Below, piece after piece: positions 45,101-52,604 of a stretch of DNA of 64,000 bases (positions are counted from its first letter, which is position 1; the number at the start of each line of letters is the position of its first letter). The stretch is taken from positions 62,001-126,000 of the forward strand of contig NZ_FOHB01000011.1 in NCBI RefSeq assembly GCF_900111375.1. The letters are read 5' to 3'. Below the pieces are notes generated by a model. That model ran no database searches and had not been told where the DNA came from. It worked only from the letters and a program-made list of their open reading frames with translations. The stretch is from Pedococcus cremeus (GTDB lineage: Bacteria > Actinomycetota > Actinomycetes > Actinomycetales > Dermatophilaceae). The translations under genes and the position numbers were made by a program.

Positions 45101-45321
45101 CGGTGGCCCTCGGGCGCTCGACCGGGGAGCCGGGGTTGACTGCCACGGGCCTCGAGGGGCTGGCCCGCCTGGCCCGCGCGGCCGGCGACGTGGACACTGC
45201 CGAGAGCCGGTCCGCCGAGGCAGCAGCCCTGCGCTCTGCCAGCATCAGGCCGGTGGCGCCGCACGAGCGGGTTGCCTCGGAGGTCGCCCCGGAGGTCGCC
45301 CCGGCCGGGTCGACGCCGTGA
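42103..45321 (+). CDS. SARP/AfsR-type regulator: winged helix-BTAD-NTPase-TPR
   Basis: The 1072-residue regulator starts with an OmpR-type winged helix (RYLLLGPMEVLVDGEPARLP, about 8-95) and a bacterial transcriptional activation domain (about 105-250: LALWRGQPLSDFANEPWA, LMVALYRADRQADALEVYRR). An AP-ATPase/NB-ARC-like module follows, with Walker A TLVGPGGAGKTSLAL (about 317) and Walker B SLLLLDNCEHVVDA. TPR-like helices fill the C-terminal ~400 residues. This is the AfsR architecture. GTG 42130 is an equally good start. It is downstream of the copper genes in the same direction, but nothing shows that it regulates them. Confidence 0.9.
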   Translation: MTLSKGGTAVDDVRYLLLGPMEVLVDGEPARLPGPAERALLAQLLLVPGRTVPATALVDRLWSGSSLPVDPVNALQIRVSKLRRALAVSGLRDLVVRHGTGYRVDVDPESVDAVAFAARVGSARAGAAGVLHPGEEHLARYDEALALWRGQPLSDFANEPWATVEAGRLRELHLAALTERAQVALGLGRPLEAVADLEPLVATDPTLESLAGLLMVALYRADRQADALEVYRRTRKVLDDSLGLEPSVTLRSLHERVLRQDPSLGEPADLAAPSVAAARLRPPEEAWLSASSLPTVARPLVGRDEQLDVLTELVGETRLLTLVGPGGAGKTSLALSVAARASDRFPDGVYGVRLASVGSADQVPWAVAEAVGVPLDGAAADHDVRSRLSAFLAGRRSLLLLDNCEHVVDAAAAVVDEVLGRCPHVTVLATSREALAVPEEVQVTVGPLETPPVDVSPAEVLTYPAAQLFAERARALAPTAVSSDGDLAAVATIARALDGMPLALELAAARVTTLSPSEIAARLVHRFALLTSGNRTAEARQRTLRAAVDWSYDLLTLQERQVFDRLAVFHGGWTLEAAEAVLGGEALRVGEVLDVVGRLVQRSMIVVERGVATRYRMLETLREYAAERLDAAGDAAALARRHARYYQQVAAECELLLRRGGQREALRVLREEQPNIRAALAWWGAKAGDHDAALELAGSLGLFWHLGRHLEGREVLRRLLATPTGSPAARARALQALSLVERPRACLVHPSPECAAAAAESLAVFEEAGDASRAALSKVLLAVEAVAGADGGRHEALLDEAAAQFAADRDAWGAAVIGFVRMEIALKRGDEEAVRLGRATAAAFRQLNDPWGLSATLYHLGWGLRQYGRHEDAARVLEEAIDVAASASLWNTVQWALADLGVTQLDLGHPEEARSLFQRAADASRHVGDGAGSVLADYGTGLLAQLSGDWQQARTHFGAAVAGFTELRTPVMRGLALAQLARCDEAVGAATLALDGYEQAVALGRSTGEPGLTATGLEGLARLARAAGDVDTAESRSAEAAALRSASIRPVAPHERVASEVAPEVAPAGSTP

Positions 45322-45658
45322 GCCGAGCAGGTCCTTCGCTGCGAGCGGGCTCCTCCGTCAGGTGCCAGCCTTCGGTGCACTGCGTCACCCGCGCTCCGGG
45401 CGCTTCGCGCCCTTCGCGCACCCCACCGCACCGAACCGCGGCCCGCACACCGAATAGGCAGACAGGTGGCCGGACAGACACGGCCCCTCCGAGCCGCTAG
45501 CGCCAGCCAACGTCCGCTCATGCCGCGGAAGCAGTTCACGTCCAGAGCAGAGGTTGGGGTTTCGCAGCGACTGAACTCCCAGCGTTGGCTGCCGAACTTG
45601 TCTTGCGTGCTGTCGGTGTGGCGACGAGCCACAGGTGGCGGATGAGGAAGACGAGTCG
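45322..45658. other. Non-coding stretch, nothing recognised
   Basis: No credible gene, tRNA or terminator was seen on either strand. A 14-base word (45508-45521) recurs at 46923-46936. Confidence 0.4.
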
Positions 45659-45878
45659 TCATCGCGCCGGCTGCTCTTGCCACGTCGCCTGGGACAACGG
45701 TCCGGGTCGCAAGTACAGGGCATACGACAGCCACATCAGCGCTGCGCCGACAGTAGCCGCCGCACCGGCTACACGTGCCTGCCGAGAGCGCGGGGTCGGT
45801 AGCCGATGTCAGCCCCCACCCAATCGCGATCAGTCCCCCGATGAAGACGAACAGGAAGTTGCGGGGATTGCTCCGCAC
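45659..45878 (-). pseudogene. Frameshifted two-helix membrane protein
   Basis: Reading from GTG 45878 gives RSNPRNFLFVFIGGLIAIGW, a clear membrane helix, then GLTSATDPALSAG. One base later a +1 shift opens ARVAGAAATVGAALMWLSYA then LYLRPGPLSQATWQ and a stop at 45659, which looks like a second helix and a normal tail. The two pieces fit one protein of about 75 residues interrupted by a single extra base near 45780. It may be a decayed gene or a sequencing error. No good ribosome site is seen. Confidence 0.5.
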
Positions 45879-46059
45879 ATCGGACCAGAACGCGGTGGGG
45901 GCGACTGGCCGGTCTCTCTGTGACCCCCGGTGCCGAGTTGCCAGACGGCGAGGAAACCAGCCGGTCGTGACGTTGGACCCTGCTCGTCGCGACGCCCCGG
46001 CAGGCAGAGTTCAAGATGCCCTCTAGGCAGAGTGGAAGTTGAGGAAGCGGGGCATAGCG

Positions 46060-46716
46060 ATGCGCAGAGAGCCGAGACTGTTGCTCGTCACGTTCGCCGG
46101 GTTCCTGCTCGTCATCGCATTGCCGGGCTGTTCGAACTTGCAGACGTCACAGCAGGCGGATCGTCTCTCCTCGGCATGCCAAACCGTCCGAAGCGGCTTC
46201 GTCGAGATGGAGAACAAGTCAATCGAGGGAACGCGAGCAACGATCGATGCACTCAACCACTACAGCGACGCGTTCAACGGCGTGACGAGCGGACGCGTCC
46301 CCTCCGGGAGCCCTCAGTACCAGGCGACCATGAAGAAGATGCAGGCGGACAAGCGGGCGGCAACCACCGCGATAACCGCGTCTCAGCAGAAGGGCGCGCT
46401 GTTCAGAGCTGCGATCGCGCGTTGCGACACCGGGACTCTCCCCAAGGGTTGCCTCGCCGAGTGGGACCACTTCAGGCTGAGTCTCAAGCAGGAGGCCCGT
46501 GAGGCGAAGGCGAGCGCGACAGCGCTTCGGGCCGCAACGAAGATGGTTGCGACGTGGAACGCGGCTGGAGCACGCGTCACCCCCGCAACGAATGCCGCTA
46601 TAAGTCAGTACAACGCGGCCCGCGATGCCCTGTCGGCGACAGTCGACGAACACAACCGGCTGACAGGCCAGTACCGAACCGTGCAGGAGGCATGCACGAA
46701 GGCGGCGCAGGGCTGA
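46060..46716 (+). CDS. Putative lipoprotein, 218 residues
   Basis: The N-terminus (RREPRLLLVTFAGFLLVIAL then PGCSN) is a lipoprotein signal peptide with cysteine as the acylation site, processed by Lgt and LspA. The mature part is mostly helical and Ala/Lys/Gln-rich (TMKKMQADKRAATTAITASQ), with four more cysteines. I do not recognise the family. ATG 46060 follows a GAGGAAG ribosome site; a TTG at 46039 is less likely. GC content is lower than in the neighbours to the left. Confidence 0.7.
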   Translation: MRREPRLLLVTFAGFLLVIALPGCSNLQTSQQADRLSSACQTVRSGFVEMENKSIEGTRATIDALNHYSDAFNGVTSGRVPSGSPQYQATMKKMQADKRAATTAITASQQKGALFRAAIARCDTGTLPKGCLAEWDHFRLSLKQEAREAKASATALRAATKMVATWNAAGARVTPATNAAISQYNAARDALSATVDEHNRLTGQYRTVQEACTKAAQG

Positions 46717-47086
46717 CCGCACGACAAGGTACCGTCCGCGACTTGGAGACTCTACGAGCGAGGCGGATCGTCGTTCGTTTGCTGGGAACGTTGGCCCTTT
46801 GCTTTTGCAGCGCAGGACGTTCAGTCTTCAGCCGTCGTCAACACTTCGCACATTTGAGCGGCTCATGGCGGTCATCGCGGACGATGAACCTCCCCGCCCT
46901 GTTTGGTCCTGCTCGGGACCAACAACGTCCGCTCATCGGCAGATCCGGTAAACGCCTGCCCGGCGTGTAGCCGTCAATAGGGACACACCCAGTGAGTCCC
47001 CGAGCGAACTCATCGCTGGACTGGACTCGGAGGTGCAGCGTTTGCGTGGGCTGGCTCACGACGGCTGGGAGCGCTTCCCTAGCCGG
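46717..47086. other. Non-coding, relatively AT-rich stretch
   Basis: No gene was recognised. Local T-rich segments near 46790-46850 are unusual for this genome. It forms the left edge of the accessory region. Confidence 0.4.
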
Positions 47087-48226
47087 CTACCGTCCAGCCG
47101 GTGAGTTCGCTGCCGGGCTGAGGTCGCGGGCGACGTCCCAAGGCGTGATGGTGAGGAGGACTTTGCCGCGGGCGTGTTCGGTCTCGACGTAGCGGACGGC
47201 GTCCGCACCGTCGGCCAGGTCGAAGACCCGGTCCACGACCGGGGCCGCGGCTCGTGTGCCGGCGAGTATGCCCAGCTTGCGCAGCTGGGTGGTGGTGGGC
47301 AGTGCCTGCGGGATGACGATTCGCGGGCCGGGGGTGCGCGACAGGAACTGGGCGCGGACCAGCAACCCGAGGGGGCCGACGAGGTGTCCGGTGCCGGGTA
47401 CGCCGCCTCCGGACAGCACCAGCGCGCCGGTGTTGCGCACGAGCTTGCGCAGCTCACGCACTGACCGGTTTCCGACGAGGTCGAGTACGGCGTCGTAGCG
47501 TTCACCGGTGGCGCAGAAGTCAGTGGTCGCGTAATCGATGACTTTGTTAGCGCCGAGCGCCTTGGCCTGGGCTGCGTTGCGGGCGCTGCAGACGGCGGTG
47601 ACGTACATGCCTCGGGCGTGAGCCATCTGAATGGTGAACGTGCCGACCCCGCCGGAGGCGCCGTTGATGAGGATGTAGTCGCCGGACCGCAGGCGTGCGG
47701 CGTCCAGGCAGGTGAGCGCGGTGGTGCCGGCCAGGGGCAGGGTGGCCGCCTCCTGCGGTGTCACGGACGCCGGGACCTGTGTGATGGCGTCTTGGGAGGC
47801 GACGGTGTACTCGGCCCAGGCGGCATCGGCTTCTCCGAAGACGAGGTCTCCAGGCCGCCAACCGGTGACGTGCTCGCCGACGGTTTGGATGGTGCCGGCG
47901 AAGTCGGTTCCGCGAATCGGCACCTGTGGTGCTTGGCGGCCGAAGACGGTGCGGTCGAGCACGCGGGCCAGGCGTGGTTCGCCGCGCATGATGTGCCAGT
48001 CGCGGGCGTTGACCGAGCTGGCGTGCACGCGCACCAGGACCTGGCCGGGTCCGGGTTCGGGGACGGGGGCGGTCACCAGGCGCAGCACGTCCGGTGGCCC
48101 GTACGCGTCCTGTGCGAGGGCGCGCATCGTCGTGGGCGTCGCCTGAGTGGGCTCAGGTGAGTTGTTGGTCGGCTGTGGGCGTGGGGCAGCTGTCGCCGAG
48201 GCCCCGGTGGTGGGTGTGAAGGCCAT
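47087..48226 (-). CDS. Zinc-independent MDR/quinone oxidoreductase-type dehydrogenase
   Basis: The 379-residue protein is an MDR-superfamily NAD(P)H dehydrogenase of the quinone oxidoreductase branch. A ~38-residue Pro/Thr-rich N-terminal extension precedes MRALAQDAYGPPDVLRLV. The GroES-like domain shows VLVRVHASSVNARDWHIMRG, and the cofactor motif is INGASGGVGTFTIQMAHARG (about 190). Zinc-binding cysteines are absent, as in QOR. It is the last gene of the five-gene operon and overlaps closely with the permease gene (ribosome site GGAGGTGAAG). Confidence 0.88.
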   Translation of the reverse strand: MAFTPTTGASATAAPRPQPTNNSPEPTQATPTTMRALAQDAYGPPDVLRLVTAPVPEPGPGQVLVRVHASSVNARDWHIMRGEPRLARVLDRTVFGRQAPQVPIRGTDFAGTIQTVGEHVTGWRPGDLVFGEADAAWAEYTVASQDAITQVPASVTPQEAATLPLAGTTALTCLDAARLRSGDYILINGASGGVGTFTIQMAHARGMYVTAVCSARNAAQAKALGANKVIDYATTDFCATGERYDAVLDLVGNRSVRELRKLVRNTGALVLSGGGVPGTGHLVGPLGLLVRAQFLSRTPGPRIVIPQALPTTTQLRKLGILAGTRAAAPVVDRVFDLADGADAVRYVETEHARGKVLLTITPWDVARDLSPAANSPAGR

Positions 48227-48228
48227 GG

Positions 48229-49056
48229 TCACTTCACCTCCGAGCGCAGCAGGGTGACCAGGCCGATGGTCAGCGGCGCGACCAGCCACGCCGCGGACGT
48301 CACACCGAGCTGGGCCCACTGCTCGGCGCTGAACCCGCCGTGGAAGAGGGCGTCCTGGCTGTAGTTGGGGTCGACCCAGGGCTGGGCATTGCGGAACCAC
48401 TCCTGCCCCATGGCAAGGAACGTCAGGAGGGTGGGCGCGACGAACGCGTAGATGAAGTACGTGACGATGGCGCCGGCCGACGCGCGGATGAGGACGCCGA
48501 GCATGAACCCGACCGCCATCAGGAGCGTGTTCGCAAGGGCGTAGTAGGCCAGGTCGGTGACGGTCTGGTCCCAGACCGGCTCCAGACCGTGGATGGTCGT
48601 GCCGGCGATGTTGCCCAGGGCTCCGAGGGGGAACGCCAACACCATGGCGACGACGCCGACCGTGAGCATGGCGATGCCTTTGGCGAGGATGACGCGGCCA
48701 CGGTGCGGGACGAGGGAGAACGTGGTCAGTCCGCTGCGTTGGGTCCACTCGGCCGTGACGGACAGCAGTGCAATGAGCGGCAGCAGGACGCTCATGGGTT
48801 TCCCGATGGCCAAGGTGAAGGTGCCGTAGCTGAGCTGGTCGGCTGGTGCGAACGCGATGACGAGGACGGTGGCCGCAACGGCGGCCAGCCCGGTGCCGAC
48901 CAGCAGCCAGAACCCGGAGCGAGTGTCGAAGCACTTGCGGAGCTCGACAGTGACGAGGCGCCGCACCGGGATGCGGGCGTGCGCGCCGGCTGTGGGCGAC
49001 GTGGCGGTGGGTGTGGTGGTCGGCGTGGTGACGTCGGACAGGGCGGTGGTGCTCAT
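48229..49056 (-). CDS. ABC-2 type transporter permease
   Basis: A 275-residue membrane protein with about six helices (for example FWLLVGTGLAAVAATVLVIA, FSLVPHRGRVILAKGIAMLT-linked, VGVVAMVLAFPLGALGNIAG). It matches the ABC-2-like permeases that pair with BcrA/DrrA-type ATPases. It overlaps the ATPase gene by 4 bp (ATGA). The pair probably exports a drug, peptide or lipid; substrate unknown. Confidence 0.88.
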   Translation of the reverse strand: MSTTALSDVTTPTTTPTATSPTAGAHARIPVRRLVTVELRKCFDTRSGFWLLVGTGLAAVAATVLVIAFAPADQLSYGTFTLAIGKPMSVLLPLIALLSVTAEWTQRSGLTTFSLVPHRGRVILAKGIAMLTVGVVAMVLAFPLGALGNIAGTTIHGLEPVWDQTVTDLAYYALANTLLMAVGFMLGVLIRASAGAIVTYFIYAFVAPTLLTFLAMGQEWFRNAQPWVDPNYSQDALFHGGFSAEQWAQLGVTSAAWLVAPLTIGLVTLLRSEVK

Positions 49057-49970
49057 GCGACTGCTCCTTCTCGCTGGGTTTGGGCGGTGAGCTCGAGGAA
49101 CATCTCCTCCAGGCCCGCGCCTTCCGCGGGGCGCAGCTCGAGCAGGGCGACGCCGGCGCGGGCAGCGTGCTGGCCGACGTGCTCGGGGTCGGCGTCGACG
49201 CGCAGGGTGGTGATGCCGGTGGCGCCACGGACGCCGTGCCCGGTGTAGGTCGTGCCAGCGCTGTCTAGGGCGGTGGTGAGGGTGGCGCCGTCGCGGGTCT
49301 GGACGAGGGTGCCGGTGCTGGCGAGCAGGTCGGCCTTGGTGCCTTGGGCGACGATGCGGCCGTGGCCGATGACGACGAGGTCGTCCGCGATGACCTCGAT
49401 CTCGTGCAGCAGGTGCGAGGACAGCAGGACGGTGCCGCCGCGGTCGGCGTAGCTGCGCAGGAGGTCGCGCATCCAGCGGATGCCGGCGGGGTCGAGGCCG
49501 TTGGCGGGTTCGTCGAGGATGAGGACCTGCGGGTCGCCGATGAGGGCGGTGGCGATGCCGAGGCGTTGGCGCATGCCCAGGGAGTAGTCACGCACGCGCC
49601 GCTGGGCTTCGATGTCGGTGAGGCTGACCTTGGCGAGCATCTCCTGGACCCGGCTCGCCGGCAGGCCCATGGTCTGCGCGGCGAGGGTGAGGATTTCGCG
49701 TCCGGTCCGGCCGGCGTGCTGGGCGGAGGCGTCGAGCAGGACCCCGACCTCGCGTCCGGGGTTGGGCAGGTCGGTGAACCGGCGTCCGAGGACGGTGGCG
49801 GCGCCGGCGGTCGGCCAGGTGAGGCCGACCATCATCCGCATGGTCGTGGACTTCCCGGCGCCGTTGGGGCCGAGGAATCCGGTGACGCGTCCCGGCCGGG
49901 CGGTGAAGGTGATGTCGTCGACGGCGACAGCGGAGCCGTAGCGTTTGGTGAGTCGTTCCACGGTGAGCAT
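49053..49970 (-). CDS. ABC transporter ATPase (BcrA/DrrA-type)
   Basis: The 305-residue ATPase has Walker A TGFLGPNGAGKSTTMRMMVG (about 40), signature DYSLGMRQRLGIATALIG (about 135), Walker B VLILDEPANGLDPAGI and the H-loop LLSSHLLHEIE. The C-terminal ~80 residues form the accessory domain of the DrrA/BcrA group. It energises the permease encoded next to it. Confidence 0.93.
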   Translation of the reverse strand: MLTVERLTKRYGSAVAVDDITFTARPGRVTGFLGPNGAGKSTTMRMMVGLTWPTAGAATVLGRRFTDLPNPGREVGVLLDASAQHAGRTGREILTLAAQTMGLPASRVQEMLAKVSLTDIEAQRRVRDYSLGMRQRLGIATALIGDPQVLILDEPANGLDPAGIRWMRDLLRSYADRGGTVLLSSHLLHEIEVIADDLVVIGHGRIVAQGTKADLLASTGTLVQTRDGATLTTALDSAGTTYTGHGVRGATGITTLRVDADPEHVGQHAARAGVALLELRPAEGAGLEEMFLELTAQTQREGAVA

Positions 49971-50003
49971 GAGCGGGTCCTCTCGAAGCCAGAGCCAGCG
50001 GTG

Positions 50004-50747
50004 CTACGACTGGGGCGGGGTGGCGGTCAGGGCGGTGGGCTTGAAGCCCTTGAAGGTCATGTACAGGCCGACGGTGAGCTCCCAGACGAAGATGAGTGCG
50101 CCACCGGGGGCCCACCAGATGGACCCGTGCTCGGTGGCGCCGAGGATGGTCGCGATGGTCGGGGCGAGCAGCAGCGGTGCGGCGGCCAGGCCCATGGCGG
50201 GGATGAATCGGGGCACGAGCCGGGACTTCAACAGCAGGGTGGCGAACAGCAGGGCGTTGACGCACGCGGCGAGGTTGGGGCCGAGGAGGAAGGTGTAGTC
50301 GCGCATCGCGACGAGTTCGTGGCCGATGGTCACCAGGGTGTTGGCGTTGGTTCCTGACGCGGTGGCGTCGCGCAGCGCGACGACGGCGAGGAGGCAGATG
50401 ACGCCGACCATGATGACGGCGGCCTCGTACATGCGGGAGGTGACGAACCCCAGCGCCATGGAGCGGTTCTGGCGCTTGACCACCGGGTAGACGGCGACGG
50501 CGGTGCCGATGCAGGTGAGGGCGTTCACGACGTCGAGGAGGCAGCCGATGATGACGCGGGTGTCCTGCCCAGGGCCGACGATGTAGTTCGGGTTGTCCAG
50601 GACTGGCTTGAGGAAGTACACGACCGCGGCGATGGATGAGGCGAAGGTGAGCAGGTAGAAGATGCCGGAGGCTCGCGCGTGGTTGCGGGTCCAGTCGGTG
50701 GCGGGGCGGGCGGTGGAGTTGGGGCGTGCTGAGGCGATGGTGGCCAT
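50004..50747 (-). CDS. DUF4386-family membrane protein
   Basis: A 247-residue integral membrane protein with about six helices: ASGIFYLLTFASSIAAVVYF, VIIGCLLDVVNALTCIGTAV, MYEAAVIMVGVICLLAVVAL and others. The N-terminal RASGIFYLLTFAS and the RMYEA segment are typical of DUF4386. Function unknown. It starts 1 bp before the stop of the small gene upstream, so the two are co-translated. Confidence 0.82.
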   Translation of the reverse strand: MATIASARPNSTARPATDWTRNHARASGIFYLLTFASSIAAVVYFLKPVLDNPNYIVGPGQDTRVIIGCLLDVVNALTCIGTAVAVYPVVKRQNRSMALGFVTSRMYEAAVIMVGVICLLAVVALRDATASGTNANTLVTIGHELVAMRDYTFLLGPNLAACVNALLFATLLLKSRLVPRFIPAMGLAAAPLLLAPTIATILGATEHGSIWWAPGGALIFVWELTVGLYMTFKGFKPTALTATPPQS

Positions 50748-50748
50748 G

Positions 50749-51018
50749 TCAGTCTCCTGGTTCGGTGGTTGGGGTTGGGATTTCGGACTCCTGTTGGTGA
50801 AGGGAGAGCAGGGTGATGCCGAGGTCGCCGAGCTGGCGGAGGAGTCCGTGCAGGGCGGCTTGGTCGGTGACGTAGCCGTGCAAGACGCTGGTGCCGTCGT
50901 CGAGCGGGGTCAGGGTCATGCCGTCGAAGCGGGCGGCCCAGTGGGCGCCGAGCTGTCCTTGGAAGCGGATCTCGTACCAGGCTCGGTCGCGCCCGGTGGG
51001 GGCTGGCTGGTGCGTCAT
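50749..51018 (-). CDS. Small soluble protein, 89 residues, first in the operon
   Basis: Sequence features: WYEIRFQGQLGAHWAARFDG (a beta-strand pair), LTPLDDGTSVLHGYVTDQAA and LHGLLRQLGDLGITLLSLHQ. This looks like a ferredoxin-like ACT-type alpha/beta sandwich of a kind often found next to transporter or DUF4386 genes. I know no activity for it. A CAGGAGAGG ribosome site precedes the ATG. A shared operator lies 77 bp upstream. Confidence 0.7.
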   Translation of the reverse strand: MTHQPAPTGRDRAWYEIRFQGQLGAHWAARFDGMTLTPLDDGTSVLHGYVTDQAALHGLLRQLGDLGITLLSLHQQESEIPTPTTEPGD

Positions 51019-51077
51019 GGCCTCTCCTGGAGGACGGTTGGAGGTGAACTGGCTCGGTGCGTCGCAAGCTAGGAGCG

Positions 51078-51110
51078 CATGTGGTGAGCAGCCATCACCG
51101 CATTTGGTGA
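51078..51110. promoter_or_regulatory. Shared operator copy 1 plus half site, between operon and MFS gene
   Basis: TCACCGCATTTGGTGA (51095-51110) is a 16-bp interrupted palindrome. It matches the site at 57017 at 16 of 19 positions when the flanks are included. A half site CATGTGGTGA lies just upstream at 51078-51087. It lies in the region between divergent genes and could control both. Confidence 0.65.
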
Positions 51111-51296
51111 ACGGCACGGTGAATCTCGGAGTCACACCGCTGGCCCTCAGGGCCCGAACCCGGACGAATGCGCCCACACCAAGGCTTGCGACCGGCGGTT
51201 CTACGGTGAACACCTCTGGTGAGGGACGCGGCCGCTGCTTACCGTGGACGGGCGACTTGGCTTCGGCTGGGCCGCGGTCGCCCCGGGAGGCCGCGC

Positions 51297-52559
51297 ATGC
51301 AGGACATGTCCACCGCAACCGTTCGAGCGCCAACGCCCCAGGCCCACGTCGGGTGGGGTTTCGTGACCCTCTACACGCTGTCGTATCTGGGCACGTGCCT
51401 GCTGTTCATCGCACCGCTCGCGGTCACTCTGGCGCTGAAGGTGAACGACCTGGTCGGCCCGCCCGCCGCCCCCGCGAGCCTGGCCCTGGTCGCCGGCGCC
51501 GGTTCAGCGGTGAGTCTGGTCGGCAACCCGATGTTCGGCCGGTTGAGCGACCGGACCTCCTCGCGGTGGGGCATGCGCCGCCCGTGGATGGTCGGCGGAC
51601 TGCTCGGGGGCACGGCCGGAATCCTGGGCGTGGCCACGGCGACGAACATCGCCACGGTCGTCCTCGGGTGGTGTCTGGCCCAGCTGTTCTTCAACGCCGT
51701 CCTCGCGGTGCACGTGGCCGTCCTGCCCGACCAGGTCCCGACCACGCAGCGCGGCCAGGTCTCCGGCGTCCTCGGGGTGTGCCTGCCGGTGGCGTCGATC
51801 GGTGCGACCTTCGTCGTGAAGCTGTTCTCCGGGCATCAACTGGCCATGTTCTTGCTGCCGTGCGCCGTCGGGGGCGTGTTCATCGTTGTGTTCGCGCTGA
51901 ATCTGAAGGACCGCAGGCTCGCGGCCGAGGTGAAGCCGGCGTGGACGCCGCGGGAGGTGGTGACAACCTTCGTCGTCAACCCGCGCCGCCACCCGGACTT
52001 CGCCTGGGCGTTCCTCAGCCGGTTCCTGCTGGTGATGGCGTACGCGTTTCTCACCACCTACCAGGTGTACTTCCTCCTCGACCGCCTGCATGCGGCCGAG
52101 GCAGAGATTCCGGACTTGGTGTTTCTCGGGACTGTGGCGCAGTCGTCAGCGGTCGTGCTGGCGTCCTTGGTGGGTGGGCGCATTTCCGACCGGGTCGGGC
52201 GCAGGAAGGTGTTCGTGTGCGCTGCCGCGCTGGTGTACGCCGTGGCCATGGTGCTGCTCAGCATCGCCACGACGTTCCCGATGTATCTCGTGGCCGTGGC
52301 GGTCAGCGGTCTTGGGTTCGGGCTGTATTTCGCCGTCGACCTCGCCTTGGTCACGGAGGTGCTGCCCGACCCGGACAACGCCGCCAAGGACCTGGGGGTC
52401 TTCAACTACGCCGGGGCGGTCCCGTTCACGCTCGCCCCCGCGCTGGCGCCGGGAATCCTGTCGCTGGGGGCGGGCAGCTACAGCGTCCTGTTCGCGGTGG
52501 CGGCGGCTTGCGCTGCTGCAGGGGCGTTCGCTGTCCTCCCGGTGAAGGCGCTGCGCTAA
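51297..52559 (+). CDS. MFS transporter
   Basis: A 420-residue, 12-helix major facilitator. The N-terminal half contains FVTLYTLSYLGTCLLFIAPL, motif A in GNPMFGRLSDRTSSRWGMRR, and PWMVGGLLGGTAGILGVATA; the C-terminal half repeats motif A as GGRISDRVGRRKVFV. The layout resembles sugar or drug carriers of the SLC45/melibiose-like kind. Substrate unknown. ATG 51297 is chosen for a GGGAGG ribosome site; ATG 51306 is an alternative. Divergent from the five-gene operon. Confidence 0.88.
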   Translation: MQDMSTATVRAPTPQAHVGWGFVTLYTLSYLGTCLLFIAPLAVTLALKVNDLVGPPAAPASLALVAGAGSAVSLVGNPMFGRLSDRTSSRWGMRRPWMVGGLLGGTAGILGVATATNIATVVLGWCLAQLFFNAVLAVHVAVLPDQVPTTQRGQVSGVLGVCLPVASIGATFVVKLFSGHQLAMFLLPCAVGGVFIVVFALNLKDRRLAAEVKPAWTPREVVTTFVVNPRRHPDFAWAFLSRFLLVMAYAFLTTYQVYFLLDRLHAAEAEIPDLVFLGTVAQSSAVVLASLVGGRISDRVGRRKVFVCAAALVYAVAMVLLSIATTFPMYLVAVAVSGLGFGLYFAVDLALVTEVLPDPDNAAKDLGVFNYAGAVPFTLAPALAPGILSLGAGSYSVLFAVAAACAAAGAFAVLPVKALR

Positions 52560-52604
52560 CGGTCCAAACCCGGGGGCAGCCGTCATCCTGTGTGCTGTGC
52601 GGGG

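Noticed and set aside
45508-46936. 14-base direct repeat CAACGTCCGCTCAT at 45508 and 46923 as mobile-element target duplication
   Set aside because: Fourteen bases repeat by chance in a 64-kb GC-rich window, no transposase lies between them, and the flanks do not match.
46717-47086. tRNA or small RNA in the AT-richer gap
   Set aside because: No cloverleaf or strong hairpin could be traced by eye.
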